Source of the DNA: Pisciglobus halotolerans
Lineage (GTDB): Bacteria; Bacillota; Bacilli; Lactobacillales; Carnobacteriaceae
NCBI RefSeq assembly: GCF_900113675.1
Contig: NZ_FOQE01000018.1
Coordinates: 1 to 45,036, forward strand
DNA length: 45,036 nucleotides
Direction: 5' to 3'
Made by a program: the position numbers and the translations under genes. The notes beneath the pieces were generated by a model. It saw nothing but the letters and a program-made list of their open reading frames with translations, did not search any database and was not told where the DNA came from. This document shows positions 1-8,262 of the stretch, in pieces. Each line of letters starts with the position of its first letter. Position 1 is the stretch's first letter.

Positions 1-237
1 AACACGTGAGCCAGCTTCTGCCGAATAGCATTCGTAATAAGAGCGGTCATAAGCCATTTGGCGGACTTTTCCACGTCTTAATTCGCGGGAGACGGTTGAC
101 TGATCTACCCCCAGTTCCAACGCCATTTTTGTCTGGCTCAGTTTTCCTTCTTTAGCCATTTCTTCGAGTCTCCCGCGTTGGATATCAGATAAGTGTTTAG
201 CCTGTTTGCGTTTTATGTTAGAATGGTTATTAGTCAT
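1..237 (-). CDS. IS30-family transposase, N-terminal fragment (cut by window edge)
   Basis: Reading left from an ATG at 237 gives 79 residues that continue past the window edge. They contain a helix-turn-helix of the IS30 type (LSQTKMALELGVDQSTVSRE), preceded by a basic N-terminus. Family knowledge: this N-terminal region of IS30 transposases binds the terminal inverted repeats, and the DDE catalytic core lies further on and is not present here. A good ribosome site (AAGGAG at 245-250) sits 7 bases upstream of the ATG. A likely -10 (TATACT, 272-277) lies in the leader. The gene is interrupted only by the window end, with no frameshift visible. The fragment at the right end of the window is the C-terminal part of the same kind of element in the same orientation. 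Confidence 0.93.
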   Translation of the reverse strand, partial: MTNNHSNIKRKQAKHLSDIQRGRLEEMAKEGKLSQTKMALELGVDQSTVSRELRRGKVRQMAYDRSYYECYSAEAGSRV

Positions 238-290
238 GTAGATACTCCTTACTTTGGTTTCGTCGCTTTAAAGTATACCGTATCTACATG
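235..290 (-). promoter_or_regulatory. Inverted repeat across the IS30 transposase start codon
   Basis: CATGTAGATAC (235-245) and GTATCTACATG (280-290) are perfect 11-bp complements. The downstream arm covers the transposase ATG and the bases next to its ribosome site. The upstream arm lies before the likely -10 (272-277). A transcript starting at the element's own promoter would lack the upstream arm, while one reading in from outside would contain both and could pair over the start codon. This arrangement resembles the known IS10/IS50 protection against outside transcription; applying it here is inference. Confidence 0.6.
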
Positions 291-308
291 GCTTTTTTAT
301 ATTTTTTT

Positions 309-332
309 CTTTATGCATTTCATTTTACAACT
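309..332. repeat. Terminal inverted repeat of the left IS30 copy
   Basis: Read on the minus strand this is AGTTGTAAAATGAAATGCAT followed by AAAG. It matches, with two differences over 23 bases, the sequence at 44482-44504 on the plus strand. That match sits at the opposite end of the right-hand IS30 copy. The two therefore look like the two terminal repeats of one element type. The left IS copy ends at about position 332, and sequence to the right of it is host DNA. The exact outer base is uncertain. Confidence 0.75.
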
Positions 333-442
333 AACCGCAATGATTGGTTGGAAAAAAATTTCCGCATTTTTATGGGCAATATGTTCTACTTTTTATTCTT
401 TTTGTTTTTTCAAAATTGACCAACGTTAAATATTGTAGAACC
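333..442. repeat. Possible mobile-element remnant between IS30 and the tRNA terminator
   Basis: This AT-rich stretch carries no credible gene. Its right edge, TTAAATATTGTAGAACC (426-442), occurs again as an exact reverse complement at 40327-40343. Further in, GTTGG, AAATTTCC and ATGGGC appear in the same order as in the repeat near 40370-40404. In both places the 17-mer begins right behind the T-run of an intrinsic terminator. The IS30 copy appears to have inserted into this stretch. I do not recognise the element; an IS end or a MITE-like unit is possible. Confidence 0.4.
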
Positions 443-488
443 AAAAAATCTCCTTACTCATTCAAGAAGTTGAACGAGTAAGGAGATT
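443..488 (-). terminator. Intrinsic terminator of tRNA-Ser
   Basis: Arms 447-465 and 470-488 form a 19-bp stem (one G-U pair) around a 4-base loop. On the minus strand a T-run (448-443) follows directly. It lies just downstream of tRNA-Ser and is the obvious end of that transcript. Confidence 0.9.
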
Positions 489-505
489 GAATATCCTCGA
501 CGAAA

Positions 506-596
506 CGGAAGATAAGGGATTTGAACCCTTGCACGAATAGTATCCGTCTAACGGTTTTCGAGACCGTCCCCTTCAGCCGAACTTGGGTAATCTTCC
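506..596 (-). tRNA. tRNA-Ser (anticodon CGA)
   Basis: The minus strand folds as a class II tRNA. The acceptor arms are GGAAGAT (596-590) and ATCTTCC (513-507). The anticodon stem is ACGGT/ACCGT with loop CTCGAAA, so the anticodon is CGA (reads UCG). There is a long variable arm and a T-arm with GGTTCAAATCC. The discriminator base is G (506), as usual for tRNA-Ser. The 3' CCA is not encoded, so the Cca enzyme encoded at 7069-8262 would add it. The gene has its own promoter upstream and terminator downstream and is monocistronic. Confidence 0.96.
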
Positions 597-616
597 ACTA
601 ATAAAGCACATCTAAA

Positions 617-645
617 AGTATAACGCTAGGCTGTCTTGTTGGCAA
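617..645 (-). promoter_or_regulatory. Promoter of tRNA-Ser
   Basis: On the minus strand TTGCCA (-35, 645-640) and TATACT (-10, 622-617) are separated by exactly 17 bases. The -10 ends about 20 bases before the mature tRNA 5' end. This is a near-consensus vegetative sigma-factor promoter. Confidence 0.85.
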
Positions 646-664
646 CCTTAAATTCAAATAGGTT

Positions 665-1321
665 TTACTTTTTTGCTTTATCAAGTAGCTCTGGCGAGGC
701 CATATGCGCTCTCAAAAGAGCCAAGCAAGCTTCATGATTATGCTGCCTAGCTGGACATTGATAACGGCCAAAAAAGATCAAACGATGATGTGCCTTTCCC
801 CAGAGTTCTGCCGGAAGCTTTTTCATTAAGGTTTCCTCTACTTCCTTAACCGTAGCATGTTGAGCACAGATCCCTAAACGTTTTGTCACCCGTTCCACAT
901 GTGTATCCACTGCAATCGCTGAGATGCCAAAAGCTACGCTGATCACGACATTCGCTGACTTTCTTCCTACACCAGGAAGAGTGATCAATTCTTCTCTTGT
1001 TTTTGGTACTTCGCCGTCAAAATTCAGTACAATCTTTTCAGCAGTACCTTTGATGTACTTAGCCTTATTCCGGTATAATCCAATGGTTTTGATTTTTTCC
1101 ATGATACTTTCTAATGGCGCCTGCATCAATGATTCAGGAGTAGGATAACTTTCAAAAAGGTCAGGTGTCACTTTATTTACAGCCGCATCAGTTGTCTGAG
1201 CACTAAGCATTACAGCAACCAGTAGCTCAAATGGATTTTTATGAACCAATTCACAATGTGCGTCTGGAAAGATATCTCCCATCGCTTCAATCACTTCAAC
1301 AGTTGCTTTTTTCGACAGCAT
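665..1321 (-). CDS. nth: Endonuclease III (DNA glycosylase/AP lyase)
   Basis: Base-excision repair enzyme that removes oxidised pyrimidines and cleaves abasic sites. The 218-residue length fits the family. The helix-hairpin-helix LPGVGRKSAN spans about 115-124 with the catalytic lysine at 121, and the catalytic aspartate is at 139 (VDTH). Odd point: the C-terminal [4Fe-4S] loop, normally C-X6-C-X2-C-X5-C, has only two of its four cysteines (189 and 199). The other two positions are His196 and Ala205, so a standard cluster cannot form. The start is an ATG behind AGGAG. It is the last gene of the asnS-dnaD-nth run, 19 bases after dnaD, the same order as in Bacillus. Confidence 0.95.
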   Translation of the reverse strand: MLSKKATVEVIEAMGDIFPDAHCELVHKNPFELLVAVMLSAQTTDAAVNKVTPDLFESYPTPESLMQAPLESIMEKIKTIGLYRNKAKYIKGTAEKIVLNFDGEVPKTREELITLPGVGRKSANVVISVAFGISAIAVDTHVERVTKRLGICAQHATVKEVEETLMKKLPAELWGKAHHRLIFFGRYQCPARQHNHEACLALLRAHMASPELLDKAKK

Positions 1322-1340
1322 TTTCTCACTCTCCTATAAA

Positions 1341-2054
1341 TTAGTCATTTTCTTCTAACCAATTATAAAGTGGAACATTCGGTCTATTGTCTGCATTACC
1401 ACTATTTGTATTCTTTTGCTGAGGATTCGTTTGATAGGACCGTTTTTTATTTCCTTCTTGCATCACTTGAGCTTTAGTACGGATATTTTTCTTTTCCCAG
1501 CTTAATAATATGCGGTCTACATACTTTAAGTTATAAACTTGGCTTAAAACGGCTTCTCTCAAAGCCAGTTCAATGAGTTCGATTGAATAGTGATCTTCGT
1601 CTAGCCACATTCCGATCGTTTGAATTTCGATCGGAGAAAGTGGACGACCAAATTCAGCTTCAAATTGAGTAAACAGTTCTTTTTCTGAATGAGATTGTTG
1701 CATTTCTTTTTGTTTGACTTGATCTTGAGACAAATATTGTATGACTTTTTCCCATATTTGGTCTAAACGATAACTGTCGCGACTTTTTCCTTCACTATCC
1801 GTTTCTGTATGGATAAAGAGCAGTTTTTTTTGGGTAAGTTCATGTAGAAGATCAAAAACTTCTGCAGATGATAACTGCATTCGCTTCGCCAATTTTTCTA
1901 TTTCTGGAAAATCATTACCAGCATCAATAAATGATTTAAGCTGGATCACAAAAATCAATTGTTTTTCAGTCAAACCAATTTGACGATAATACATGAGCAG
2001 TAGATTAGGGATCGTTGTATTTCCTGCTTTGATCCATTGTTTCAGTTCTTTCAT
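1341..2054 (-). CDS. dnaD: DNA replication initiation/primosome protein DnaD
   Basis: DnaD acts at oriC with DnaA, DnaB and DnaI to load the replicative helicase in low-GC Firmicutes. The protein has an N-terminal winged-helix oligomerisation domain (about 1-110; WIKAGNTTIPNLLLMYYRQI). A C-terminal DnaD/DnaB2 domain follows (about 125-200; FGRPLSPIEIQTIGMWLDED), then a polar, disordered tail. I place the start at ATG 2054 (MKELKQW) because AAGGAGAGGG lies at the right distance. An in-frame TTG further upstream would overlap that ribosome site. The gene sits between asnS and nth, the conserved Firmicute order. Confidence 0.94.
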   Translation of the reverse strand: MKELKQWIKAGNTTIPNLLLMYYRQIGLTEKQLIFVIQLKSFIDAGNDFPEIEKLAKRMQLSSAEVFDLLHELTQKKLLFIHTETDSEGKSRDSYRLDQIWEKVIQYLSQDQVKQKEMQQSHSEKELFTQFEAEFGRPLSPIEIQTIGMWLDEDHYSIELIELALREAVLSQVYNLKYVDRILLSWEKKNIRTKAQVMQEGNKKRSYQTNPQQKNTNSGNADNRPNVPLYNWLEEND

Positions 2055-2087
2055 TTTGATTACCCTCTCCTTTTCCAACTTTCACAA

Positions 2088-2121
2088 AAGGAAAATGGAG
2101 CTGAGACATGGTCACAACTCC
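2088..2121 (-). terminator. Hairpin between asnS and dnaD, possible weak terminator
   Basis: GGAGTTG...CAGCTCC (with one G-U pair) and an inner GAC-CAT-GTC form a hairpin at 2097-2121. On the minus strand it is followed by a broken T-rich run. It may attenuate or end asnS transcription, but dnaD could still be read through. Confidence 0.45.
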
Positions 2122-2179
2122 TTTTCGTTTCATTACTTATTCTAATTGTAGAACAATGTAGATCGATTTATCCGTTTGA

Positions 2180-3478
2180 TTATGGATAAATACGGTTTAA
2201 CAAACGTGGGAATGGAATAGATTCTCTGACGTGTTCGATTCCAGCGATCCACGTGACTGTTCTTTCCAAACCTAGACCAAATCCAGCGTGTGGGACACTA
2301 CCATATTTTCTTAAATCAAGGTACCATTCATAATCTTCTTCTTTAAGACCGAACTCATGGATTCGTTGTTTTAATTTTTCATAATCTTCTTCACGAACGC
2401 TTCCGCCGATAATCTCTCCATAACCTTCTGGCGCGATCATGTCGGCACAAAGCACAAGATCATCCCGTTCAGGATCTTGTTTCATGTAAAATGCTTTGAT
2501 AGCTTTTGGATAGTTTAAAATAAGCACAGGTTTATCAAAATGATTTGCAATGAAGGTTTCTTCTGGAGAGCCAAAATCAATGCCCCATTCGACATCCTCA
2601 AAGCCATTTTTTTGCAATAAGTCTACAGCTTCATCATAACTAATTCGTGGATAAGGCAGTTGTGTATACTTTTCTAATACTTTGCGGTCTCGATTCAATA
2701 CATGCAAAGCATGATCACAATGATCTAGTACGCCTTGAACAATATAAGCGACATACTTTTCTTGCATCTCTAAACTTTCTTCATGTGTAACAAAAGCCAT
2801 TTCAGGTTCGATCATCCAGAATTCAATCAAATGTCTTCTCGTTTTTGATTTTTCAGCTCTAAATGTTGGACCAAATGAGAATACTTTTCCAAAAGCCATG
2901 ACAGCTGCTTCCATATATAATTGTCCACTTTGTGATAGATAGGCATCTTGATCAAAATATTCTGTGTGGAATAATTCAGTTGTATCTTCAGCCGCACTTC
3001 CTGTTAAAATTGGAGGATCCACTTTGATGAACCCTTCTTTATTAAAGAATTCGTAAGTTGCACGAATCACTTCATTTCTAATTTGCATAATGGCATGTTG
3101 TTTAGATGAACGTAACCAAAGATGACGATGATCCATCAAGAAGTCTGTTCCATGCTCTTTAGGTGTAATCGGATAGCCTTCACTTTCGCCAACTACAGTG
3201 AGCTGATGGATATTGATTTCATAACCGAATTTAGAACGGCTGTCTTCTTGGATGGTTCCTCGAACCAGCACAGAAGTTTCTTGATTGATACTTTTTGCAA
3301 GGCTGAAGATTTCTTCATCAACTTCACTTTTTACGATCACACCTTGGAAATATGCTGAACCATCACGTATTTCTAGAAAAGCAATTTTTCCACTTGAGCG
3401 TTTATTTGCAACCCATCCGGAAATTTCAACTTCTTTTTCAACATAATTTTTCGAGTCTATAATTCTAATTCGATCCAC
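2180..3478 (-). CDS. asnS: Asparaginyl-tRNA synthetase
   Basis: Cytoplasmic class IIb synthetase that charges tRNA-Asn with asparagine. The N-terminal OB-fold anticodon-binding domain spans about 1-115 ([20 protein letters not shown]). The class II catalytic domain follows: motif 2 [20 protein letters not shown] near 207-226, and motif 3 [15 protein letters not shown] near the C-terminus. The length of 432 is usual. The start is GTG at 3478, eight bases after AAGGAGAC. No T-box leader is visible in the short upstream gap, so amino-acid-responsive control is not evident. Confidence 0.97.
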   Translation of the reverse strand: MDRIRIIDSKNYVEKEVEISGWVANKRSSGKIAFLEIRDGSAYFQGVIVKSEVDEEIFSLAKSINQETSVLVRGTIQEDSRSKFGYEINIHQLTVVGESEGYPITPKEHGTDFLMDHRHLWLRSSKQHAIMQIRNEVIRATYEFFNKEGFIKVDPPILTGSAAEDTTELFHTEYFDQDAYLSQSGQLYMEAAVMAFGKVFSFGPTFRAEKSKTRRHLIEFWMIEPEMAFVTHEESLEMQEKYVAYIVQGVLDHCDHALHVLNRDRKVLEKYTQLPYPRISYDEAVDLLQKNGFEDVEWGIDFGSPEETFIANHFDKPVLILNYPKAIKAFYMKQDPERDDLVLCADMIAPEGYGEIIGGSVREEDYEKLKQRIHEFGLKEEDYEWYLDLRKYGSVPHAGFGLGLERTVTWIAGIEHVRESIPFPRLLNRIYP

Positions 3479-3558
3479 GTTTCTTGTCTCCTTTTATATC
3501 AGAAATTTCTTATAATGTTAATATTGTATCGCAATCACAAGGAAAATGAAAATAGATT

Positions 3559-4035
3559 TCATATGTTTCCAATGTCTTTTATCCAGTCTCCAGTTTTCAA
3601 GGTGATAAAATAGTAACCAAGGCGGCCGTTATCTTGCTTATATGCTACCTCCCAAACAGGTACTTTTTCTTCGATCCCGATTCTAGCTGAAAGGATTTTT
3701 TTCGGCTTCTTAGCTTGGACAGTCAGCTGGATCGCCTGTTTTTTTGTGATGGTCTCATTTTGATTTAAAACCGTTGCTTTTCCATTTTTTTGATCAATGA
3801 TAACAACTTTACCAGCACCTTCAGCTGTGTTGCCGACAACAGAAAAATAAGTCTTAGAACCATTGTACCAATAAAATTCTTTTACGTCTGTCACTCCTGC
3901 TTCTTTTTTCGCAACTGCAAGTGCTTCTTGCTTCGCTTCTTTATACGGAGATTGACCGATCGTATAAATAGAAATAGCGGACACAATAAGGGTAACCATC
4001 AAAATGATAGCTGTTAAAAAGATGCCTTTTTTCAC
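3559..4035 (-). CDS. YpmB-like membrane-anchored protein (DUF5590)
   Basis: A 158-residue protein with one N-terminal membrane segment (about 5-26, GIFLTAIILMVTLIVSAISI) and an extracytoplasmic part. The outer part holds two PepSY-like repeats (KEAKQEALAVAKKEAG and ITKKQAIQLTVQAKKP, each followed by beta-rich sequence). Family knowledge: it resembles Bacillus YpmB, of unknown function, encoded between dinG and aspB/asnS. Here it lies between dinG and asnS with aspB absent. The start codon is GTG. A role at the cell surface is inference from topology only. Confidence 0.85.
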   Translation of the reverse strand: MKKGIFLTAIILMVTLIVSAISIYTIGQSPYKEAKQEALAVAKKEAGVTDVKEFYWYNGSKTYFSVVGNTAEGAGKVVIIDQKNGKATVLNQNETITKKQAIQLTVQAKKPKKILSARIGIEEKVPVWEVAYKQDNGRLGYYFITLKTGDWIKDIGNI

Positions 4036-4130
4036 TTTGTTTCCCTACTTTTTAAGTTTTTCATACTTTTTGCTTTTTACATTATACCAAAATTTCAAGG
4101 GTTATTCTTGACAAATATTCAAAATTTTAT

Positions 4131-6929
4131 TTATTCTCTTAAAAATGTTCTGATTTCTTCTTGCATATTTTCAGCCGTCATTTCTTCCAGATGCAGCCCT
4201 TTCGGCATAGCGGACAGGATAGAACGACCGTATGTTGTCGATACAATTCGGTCATCTAGCAAAAGAAGGATGCCATTGTCCTTTTCTGAACGAATCAATC
4301 TTCCTAGTCCTTGTTTTAAACGTAAAGTAGCTTTTGGTAACGCTTCGGCCGCAAAAGGATGAAGGTGTTGTTTTTCTAGCCATTGGTATTTCGCTTTCAC
4401 AAAAGGTCGATCAGGGGAGTCAAACGGTAATCGAGTAACAACTAAAACTTGTAAGGCTCTTCCAGGCAAGTCGACCCCTTCCCAGAAACTTGCAGCTCCT
4501 AGTAATATGCTGCCTTGAGACCTGAAAAAACGTTTCAACATTCTTTCCCGACTGCCCGAAATTCCTTGTGCTAACAGCTCTCTTCCTGAGAAGGCCGAGT
4601 TTCTTTGTAACTGATAATAAACACGCTGTAGCGTATCATATGATGTGAATAGTACTAAGACATTTTCAGTGGAATTCTGGCTAAGGAGTTCTAAATAATA
4701 CACGATCATTTTTGCATATTGTTCTTTTGATAGAGATCGTATCGGTTTAAGATCTTTTGGAAGCCAAAAACGAACTTGTTTTTGATAATCATACGGTGAG
4801 TCAAGACAGAGTGTTTTTAAGTTATTTTCTCCTATTTGTTGTTCAAAAAAGAGAAAACTGTCATTAACTTGTAGTGTTGCTCCTGTATAGACAATAGAAG
4901 GTATTTTGTCTACTAACTCTTTTTTCAGTATTTGTGGATTGTCGATCCTGTTACAATAAATCGTAAAGCTGTTTTTTGGACTCTTTTCTTTAAAAGAAAA
5001 CCATGTTACATATTGTTCATTTTTTTGTTTGAATGCAATCCTAAACAAATTATTTTGCTGCTGAAATTCATTTAACAAATCATAAAAGTCATTCAAAAGA
5101 TATTGTTCACTAGAAGATAAAACTGTTTTTTCTTTCATCATTTTTTTAGTTATATTGCGGCTTAGATAAATGATTTCTTCCATCAAAGAAATCATTTTTT
5201 TGACTGATTTCTTAAAAGACACTGATTGAAAAGTTTCGGGATCAAAAAAAACGTCCGTGCTTTCTTGACCAGAAAAACGAATCTCTTTTTGATTTCGAGC
5301 TTCATGAAGCAAGTGATCAATAAAAAAAGACCATTCTTCGTTTAAAAAGTAACTCGTCATTTCTAAATGATCCAGAAAATGAGTGATGGGCTCTGTCATC
5401 CTGGAAGAAATGGCTTCAAACTGTCCAATAAAGCTTTTTTCATCGTCTTTTTTTCCAAGCCACTTAAATATTTTTTGCAATCGATAATATTTTAAAGATT
5501 CAGCTGTTGACTGGACAGCTACTTCTTCCAAATGATGCGCTTCATCTACGATCAATCGCTGAAGAGGCGGAAGTTCCTGTTGTTCTTTTATCAAGTCATG
5601 ACATAAAAAAGCATGGTTTGTTACAATAATACTCGCTTTTTTCACTTGTTTGCGTGCATGAATATAAAAGTCATCTTCATACCATTTGTCTTCTTTAGCT
5701 TCATCGAGCCAACCACGATGTTTCACTTTATTCCAAAAAGCCTGCTCATAATTCGTCAGATTCAATTCATCCAAGTCACCTGTTGTGGTCTCTGTCAACC
5801 ATACCAATACCCGCATCCGATACACAGCTTCTAATTTTTGCTCAATCGGTTCATTGAGCAAACTTTCAAATTTCATCAAATGAAGATAATGACTTTTGCT
5901 TTTCAAAACAGCTACTGATAATTCAAAAGGCAAAAGCGCACAAACTTGAGCAACATCTTTAGTCACCAGCTGCTTTTGCAGCAATGTTGTATACGTACTG
6001 ATCACTATAGGATTTTCTTTGCTAGCCAGGTAAGCGGCTGGCAATAAATAACCGATTGTTTTTCCGACCCCTGTTGCTGCTTCAATAGCATAGTGCTTGG
6101 TCTCTTTTTTCGAAAAGTAACGATAGACCTCGTCCATCATTTGGACTTGCGGCTCTCTAATGGATAATGCTGAACCAAAAAGCCTTTTTTTATCTTCTAA
6201 CGTTTCAGGAAAAGAAGGACGCTCATGAAAATCCTCTTGAGGGAGTGAACTGTTCTTTTTCTGAAGTGCTAATCCACTTTTGATGAAAAGATGATCAGGT
6301 AATGGCTTTACCTTTCTTTTCATTTCTGCAAGATGCATTAAAAAGAACTCCTGATTTTGCATAATACCATGTTGAGAGAGTTCAACTAATTTTTCCACCG
6401 TTACAAGCGGTAATGTTTCAACTTTTTCTGATAACAACAAAAATAGCTCTGCTGTTGCTAACGCATCGCTATCTGCTTGATGAGGTCGTTCATGTGTCAG
6501 CCCAAGACTAGCTACCAAGTCACCTAAACTAAAACTAGCTTCTGTCGGCAAAAGAATCTGCGCCAGTTCAACTGTATCCATTCCTTTCAGGGTTAAAGCT
6601 GGTAACCCACAACGTTCAAATTCATTTGAAAGAAAGGCGTAGTCAAATTGAATATTGTGTGCCACAAAAATGCACCCTTCTAACAGTTGAAAAAGTGTTG
6701 GGGCTACATCTTCAAAGTAAGGGGCTGCGGCAACAGACTGAGTCGTGATGCCAGTAAGATATTCAATTTCTTTCGGTATTTTTCTTGAAGGATTGATATC
6801 AATAGAGAACTGTTGGACAACTTTGTGATCCTCAACGAGTGCACAACCAAACTGAATAATGCGGTCGCCAGAGGAAACATTTCCACCCGTTGTTTCTATA
6901 TCTACTACTGCATAGGTCGGTGTTTTCAT
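4131..6929 (-). CDS. dinG: DinG-type protein: 3'-5' exonuclease plus superfamily 2 helicase-like domain
   Basis: A 932-residue Firmicute-type DinG. The N-terminal DnaQ-like DEDD exonuclease has DIETTG near 10-15, HNIQFDYAFL near 91-100 and HQADSDALAT near 150-159. The XPD/DinG-type helicase region has a Walker A, EAATGVGKT, near 283-291, DEAH near 462-465, and C-terminal motifs SFWEGVDLPG and QGLGRLIR. The four cysteines of the [4Fe-4S] domain of E. coli DinG are not present between Walker A and DEAH; only two isolated cysteines occur there. The Walker A lysine is intact. The start could be ATG 6929 or the adjacent GTG 6932; both fit AGGTGA. Role: DNA repair, probably on 3' ends. Confidence 0.92.
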   Translation of the reverse strand: MKTPTYAVVDIETTGGNVSSGDRIIQFGCALVEDHKVVQQFSIDINPSRKIPKEIEYLTGITTQSVAAAPYFEDVAPTLFQLLEGCIFVAHNIQFDYAFLSNEFERCGLPALTLKGMDTVELAQILLPTEASFSLGDLVASLGLTHERPHQADSDALATAELFLLLSEKVETLPLVTVEKLVELSQHGIMQNQEFFLMHLAEMKRKVKPLPDHLFIKSGLALQKKNSSLPQEDFHERPSFPETLEDKKRLFGSALSIREPQVQMMDEVYRYFSKKETKHYAIEAATGVGKTIGYLLPAAYLASKENPIVISTYTTLLQKQLVTKDVAQVCALLPFELSVAVLKSKSHYLHLMKFESLLNEPIEQKLEAVYRMRVLVWLTETTTGDLDELNLTNYEQAFWNKVKHRGWLDEAKEDKWYEDDFYIHARKQVKKASIIVTNHAFLCHDLIKEQQELPPLQRLIVDEAHHLEEVAVQSTAESLKYYRLQKIFKWLGKKDDEKSFIGQFEAISSRMTEPITHFLDHLEMTSYFLNEEWSFFIDHLLHEARNQKEIRFSGQESTDVFFDPETFQSVSFKKSVKKMISLMEEIIYLSRNITKKMMKEKTVLSSSEQYLLNDFYDLLNEFQQQNNLFRIAFKQKNEQYVTWFSFKEKSPKNSFTIYCNRIDNPQILKKELVDKIPSIVYTGATLQVNDSFLFFEQQIGENNLKTLCLDSPYDYQKQVRFWLPKDLKPIRSLSKEQYAKMIVYYLELLSQNSTENVLVLFTSYDTLQRVYYQLQRNSAFSGRELLAQGISGSRERMLKRFFRSQGSILLGAASFWEGVDLPGRALQVLVVTRLPFDSPDRPFVKAKYQWLEKQHLHPFAAEALPKATLRLKQGLGRLIRSEKDNGILLLLDDRIVSTTYGRSILSAMPKGLHLEEMTAENMQEEIRTFLRE

Positions 6930-7018
6930 CACAACGATTCACCTGTTTCTTTACATAGTTTACATCTCATCTATCATAACACGTATGTCCTGACAAATAC
7001 TAGACAGGGTAGAAAAAG

Positions 7019-7058
7019 GAAAGCTATTTTTTGATGGATCCATCAAAAAATAGCTTTC
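7019..7058 (-). terminator. Terminator of dapB-cca (40-bp perfect palindrome)
   Basis: Each half is 20 bases and pairs perfectly with the other about the centre GGATCC. The stem is rich in A-T at its outer part. It follows the cca stop codon by 10 bases and separates cca from dinG. The palindrome has no free loop in the DNA, so the RNA would open a few central pairs. Confidence 0.8.
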
Positions 7059-7068
7059 AAAAAGTTTC

Positions 7069-8262
7069 TTAACGTTCTTCCTTTAACCAATTTAAAATCT
7101 GAATGGTTTCATTACCTACTTTTCCTTCCAACACGGCTTTTTCTGCTTTTTCCAAAAGTAAACCTATTTCTCTGCTAGGTTCGATCTTTAAAGAGGAGAT
7201 CAAGTCATTACCAGTAATCGCCAATGCTTTTTTACTCTTGATCGGCAAGCTTTCATAGGTCTCTTTTACTTGAAGCGGATAAACGGGTATGCCAAAACTT
7301 TCAGCCATCTTCTCCACTTCAAGTGCAATTTCTAACCCTGTTTGATACAACTCCAAACGGTCTAACGAGCGATTCATGCGTACTTTTAGTGCTCGATAAG
7401 CTGTTTCGACTTGTTGAATTTCTTTACGAGAACACTTCCAAGCACGTAAAAAAGGTTCCACTTCCTCGCTCTTCACCTCTAAGTAAAAGAGCAAAAATGT
7501 CCATGCAGAAAGTGAAGTGCTGAGGTTCAGTTGGTTTTTAGCGAAAGCCTCCAGTGCCTTTTCATGATTTCTTAACCCAGGACAATATTTAAATAATCCA
7601 GTTTCGATAAAAATCAATAAGCCATTTTTTCTTCCTATGCCCATGAGCATTTTCAAAAATTCTACTTGAATCCGTTCGACAGCAATTTTTTCTAACAAAG
7701 CATGATTTTTTTCAATCGCTGCTATGGTTTCTTTTTCCATTTTGAAACCCAGCTGGCTGATAAATCTAACTGCTCGCATCATGCGCAAAGCATCTTCATG
7801 GAAACGTTCATGAGGAGAACCGACAGCTCGAATGACTTTGTTCGCTAAGTCTGTTTGTCCATCGAAATAATCAATAATATTACCTTTTTGGTCCATGGCA
7901 AGCGCATTTACAGTGAAGTCCCTTCTCTTTAAATCTTCTTTCAGAGAACGAACAAATGTCACCTCGTCTGGCCGTCTAAAGTCTTGGTAAGTTGATTCAG
8001 TCCGAAAAGTCGTAATTTCGTAGTGTTCGCCTTTCCATAAGACCATGACTGTTCCATGTTCAATGCCAACATCCACCGTTTTAGGAAAAATCGTTTTAAT
8101 TTCTTCTGGAAGAGCGCTTGTTGCAATATCTACATCATTGATCGGTTGATGCAACAAAGTATCTCGAACACTGCCGCCGACAAAATAAGCTTCAAACCCT
8201 GCAGCTTCGATCTTGTGCATCACAGACAGTGCTTTTGTAAAAGGAGGAGCTAAAGAAATCAT
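7069..8262 (-). CDS. cca: CCA-adding tRNA nucleotidyltransferase
   Basis: Adds or repairs the 3' CCA of tRNAs, which the tRNA-Ser gene in this window does not encode. Class II nucleotidyltransferase: GGSVRD near 29-34, metal-binding DVD near 43-45, [12 protein letters not shown] near 108-119, and [12 protein letters not shown] near 153-164. An all-helical tRNA-binding body follows. The length (397) equals the Bacillus enzyme. The ATG overlaps the dapB stop as ATGA, which supports this start and implies translational coupling. The longer in-frame extension upstream lies inside dapB and is not needed. Confidence 0.96.
   Translation of the reverse strand: MISLAPPFTKALSVMHKIEAAGFEAYFVGGSVRDTLLHQPINDVDIATSALPEEIKTIFPKTVDVGIEHGTVMVLWKGEHYEITTFRTESTYQDFRRPDEVTFVRSLKEDLKRRDFTVNALAMDQKGNIIDYFDGQTDLANKVIRAVGSPHERFHEDALRMMRAVRFISQLGFKMEKETIAAIEKNHALLEKIAVERIQVEFLKMLMGIGRKNGLLIFIETGLFKYCPGLRNHEKALEAFAKNQLNLSTSLSAWTFLLFYLEVKSEEVEPFLRAWKCSRKEIQQVETAYRALKVRMNRSLDRLELYQTGLEIALEVEKMAESFGIPVYPLQVKETYESLPIKSKKALAITGNDLISSLKIEPSREIGLLLEKAEKAVLEGKVGNETIQILNWLKEER

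Noticed and set aside
193-429. Rightward 78-residue hydrophobic reading over the IS30 leader
   Set aside because: It overlaps the transposase start on the other strand, has no ribosome site, and spans the IS end and its flank, so it cannot be one ancestral gene.
3479-3558. T-box leader for asnS
   Set aside because: The gap is only about 80 bases and lacks the T-box sequence and specifier stem.
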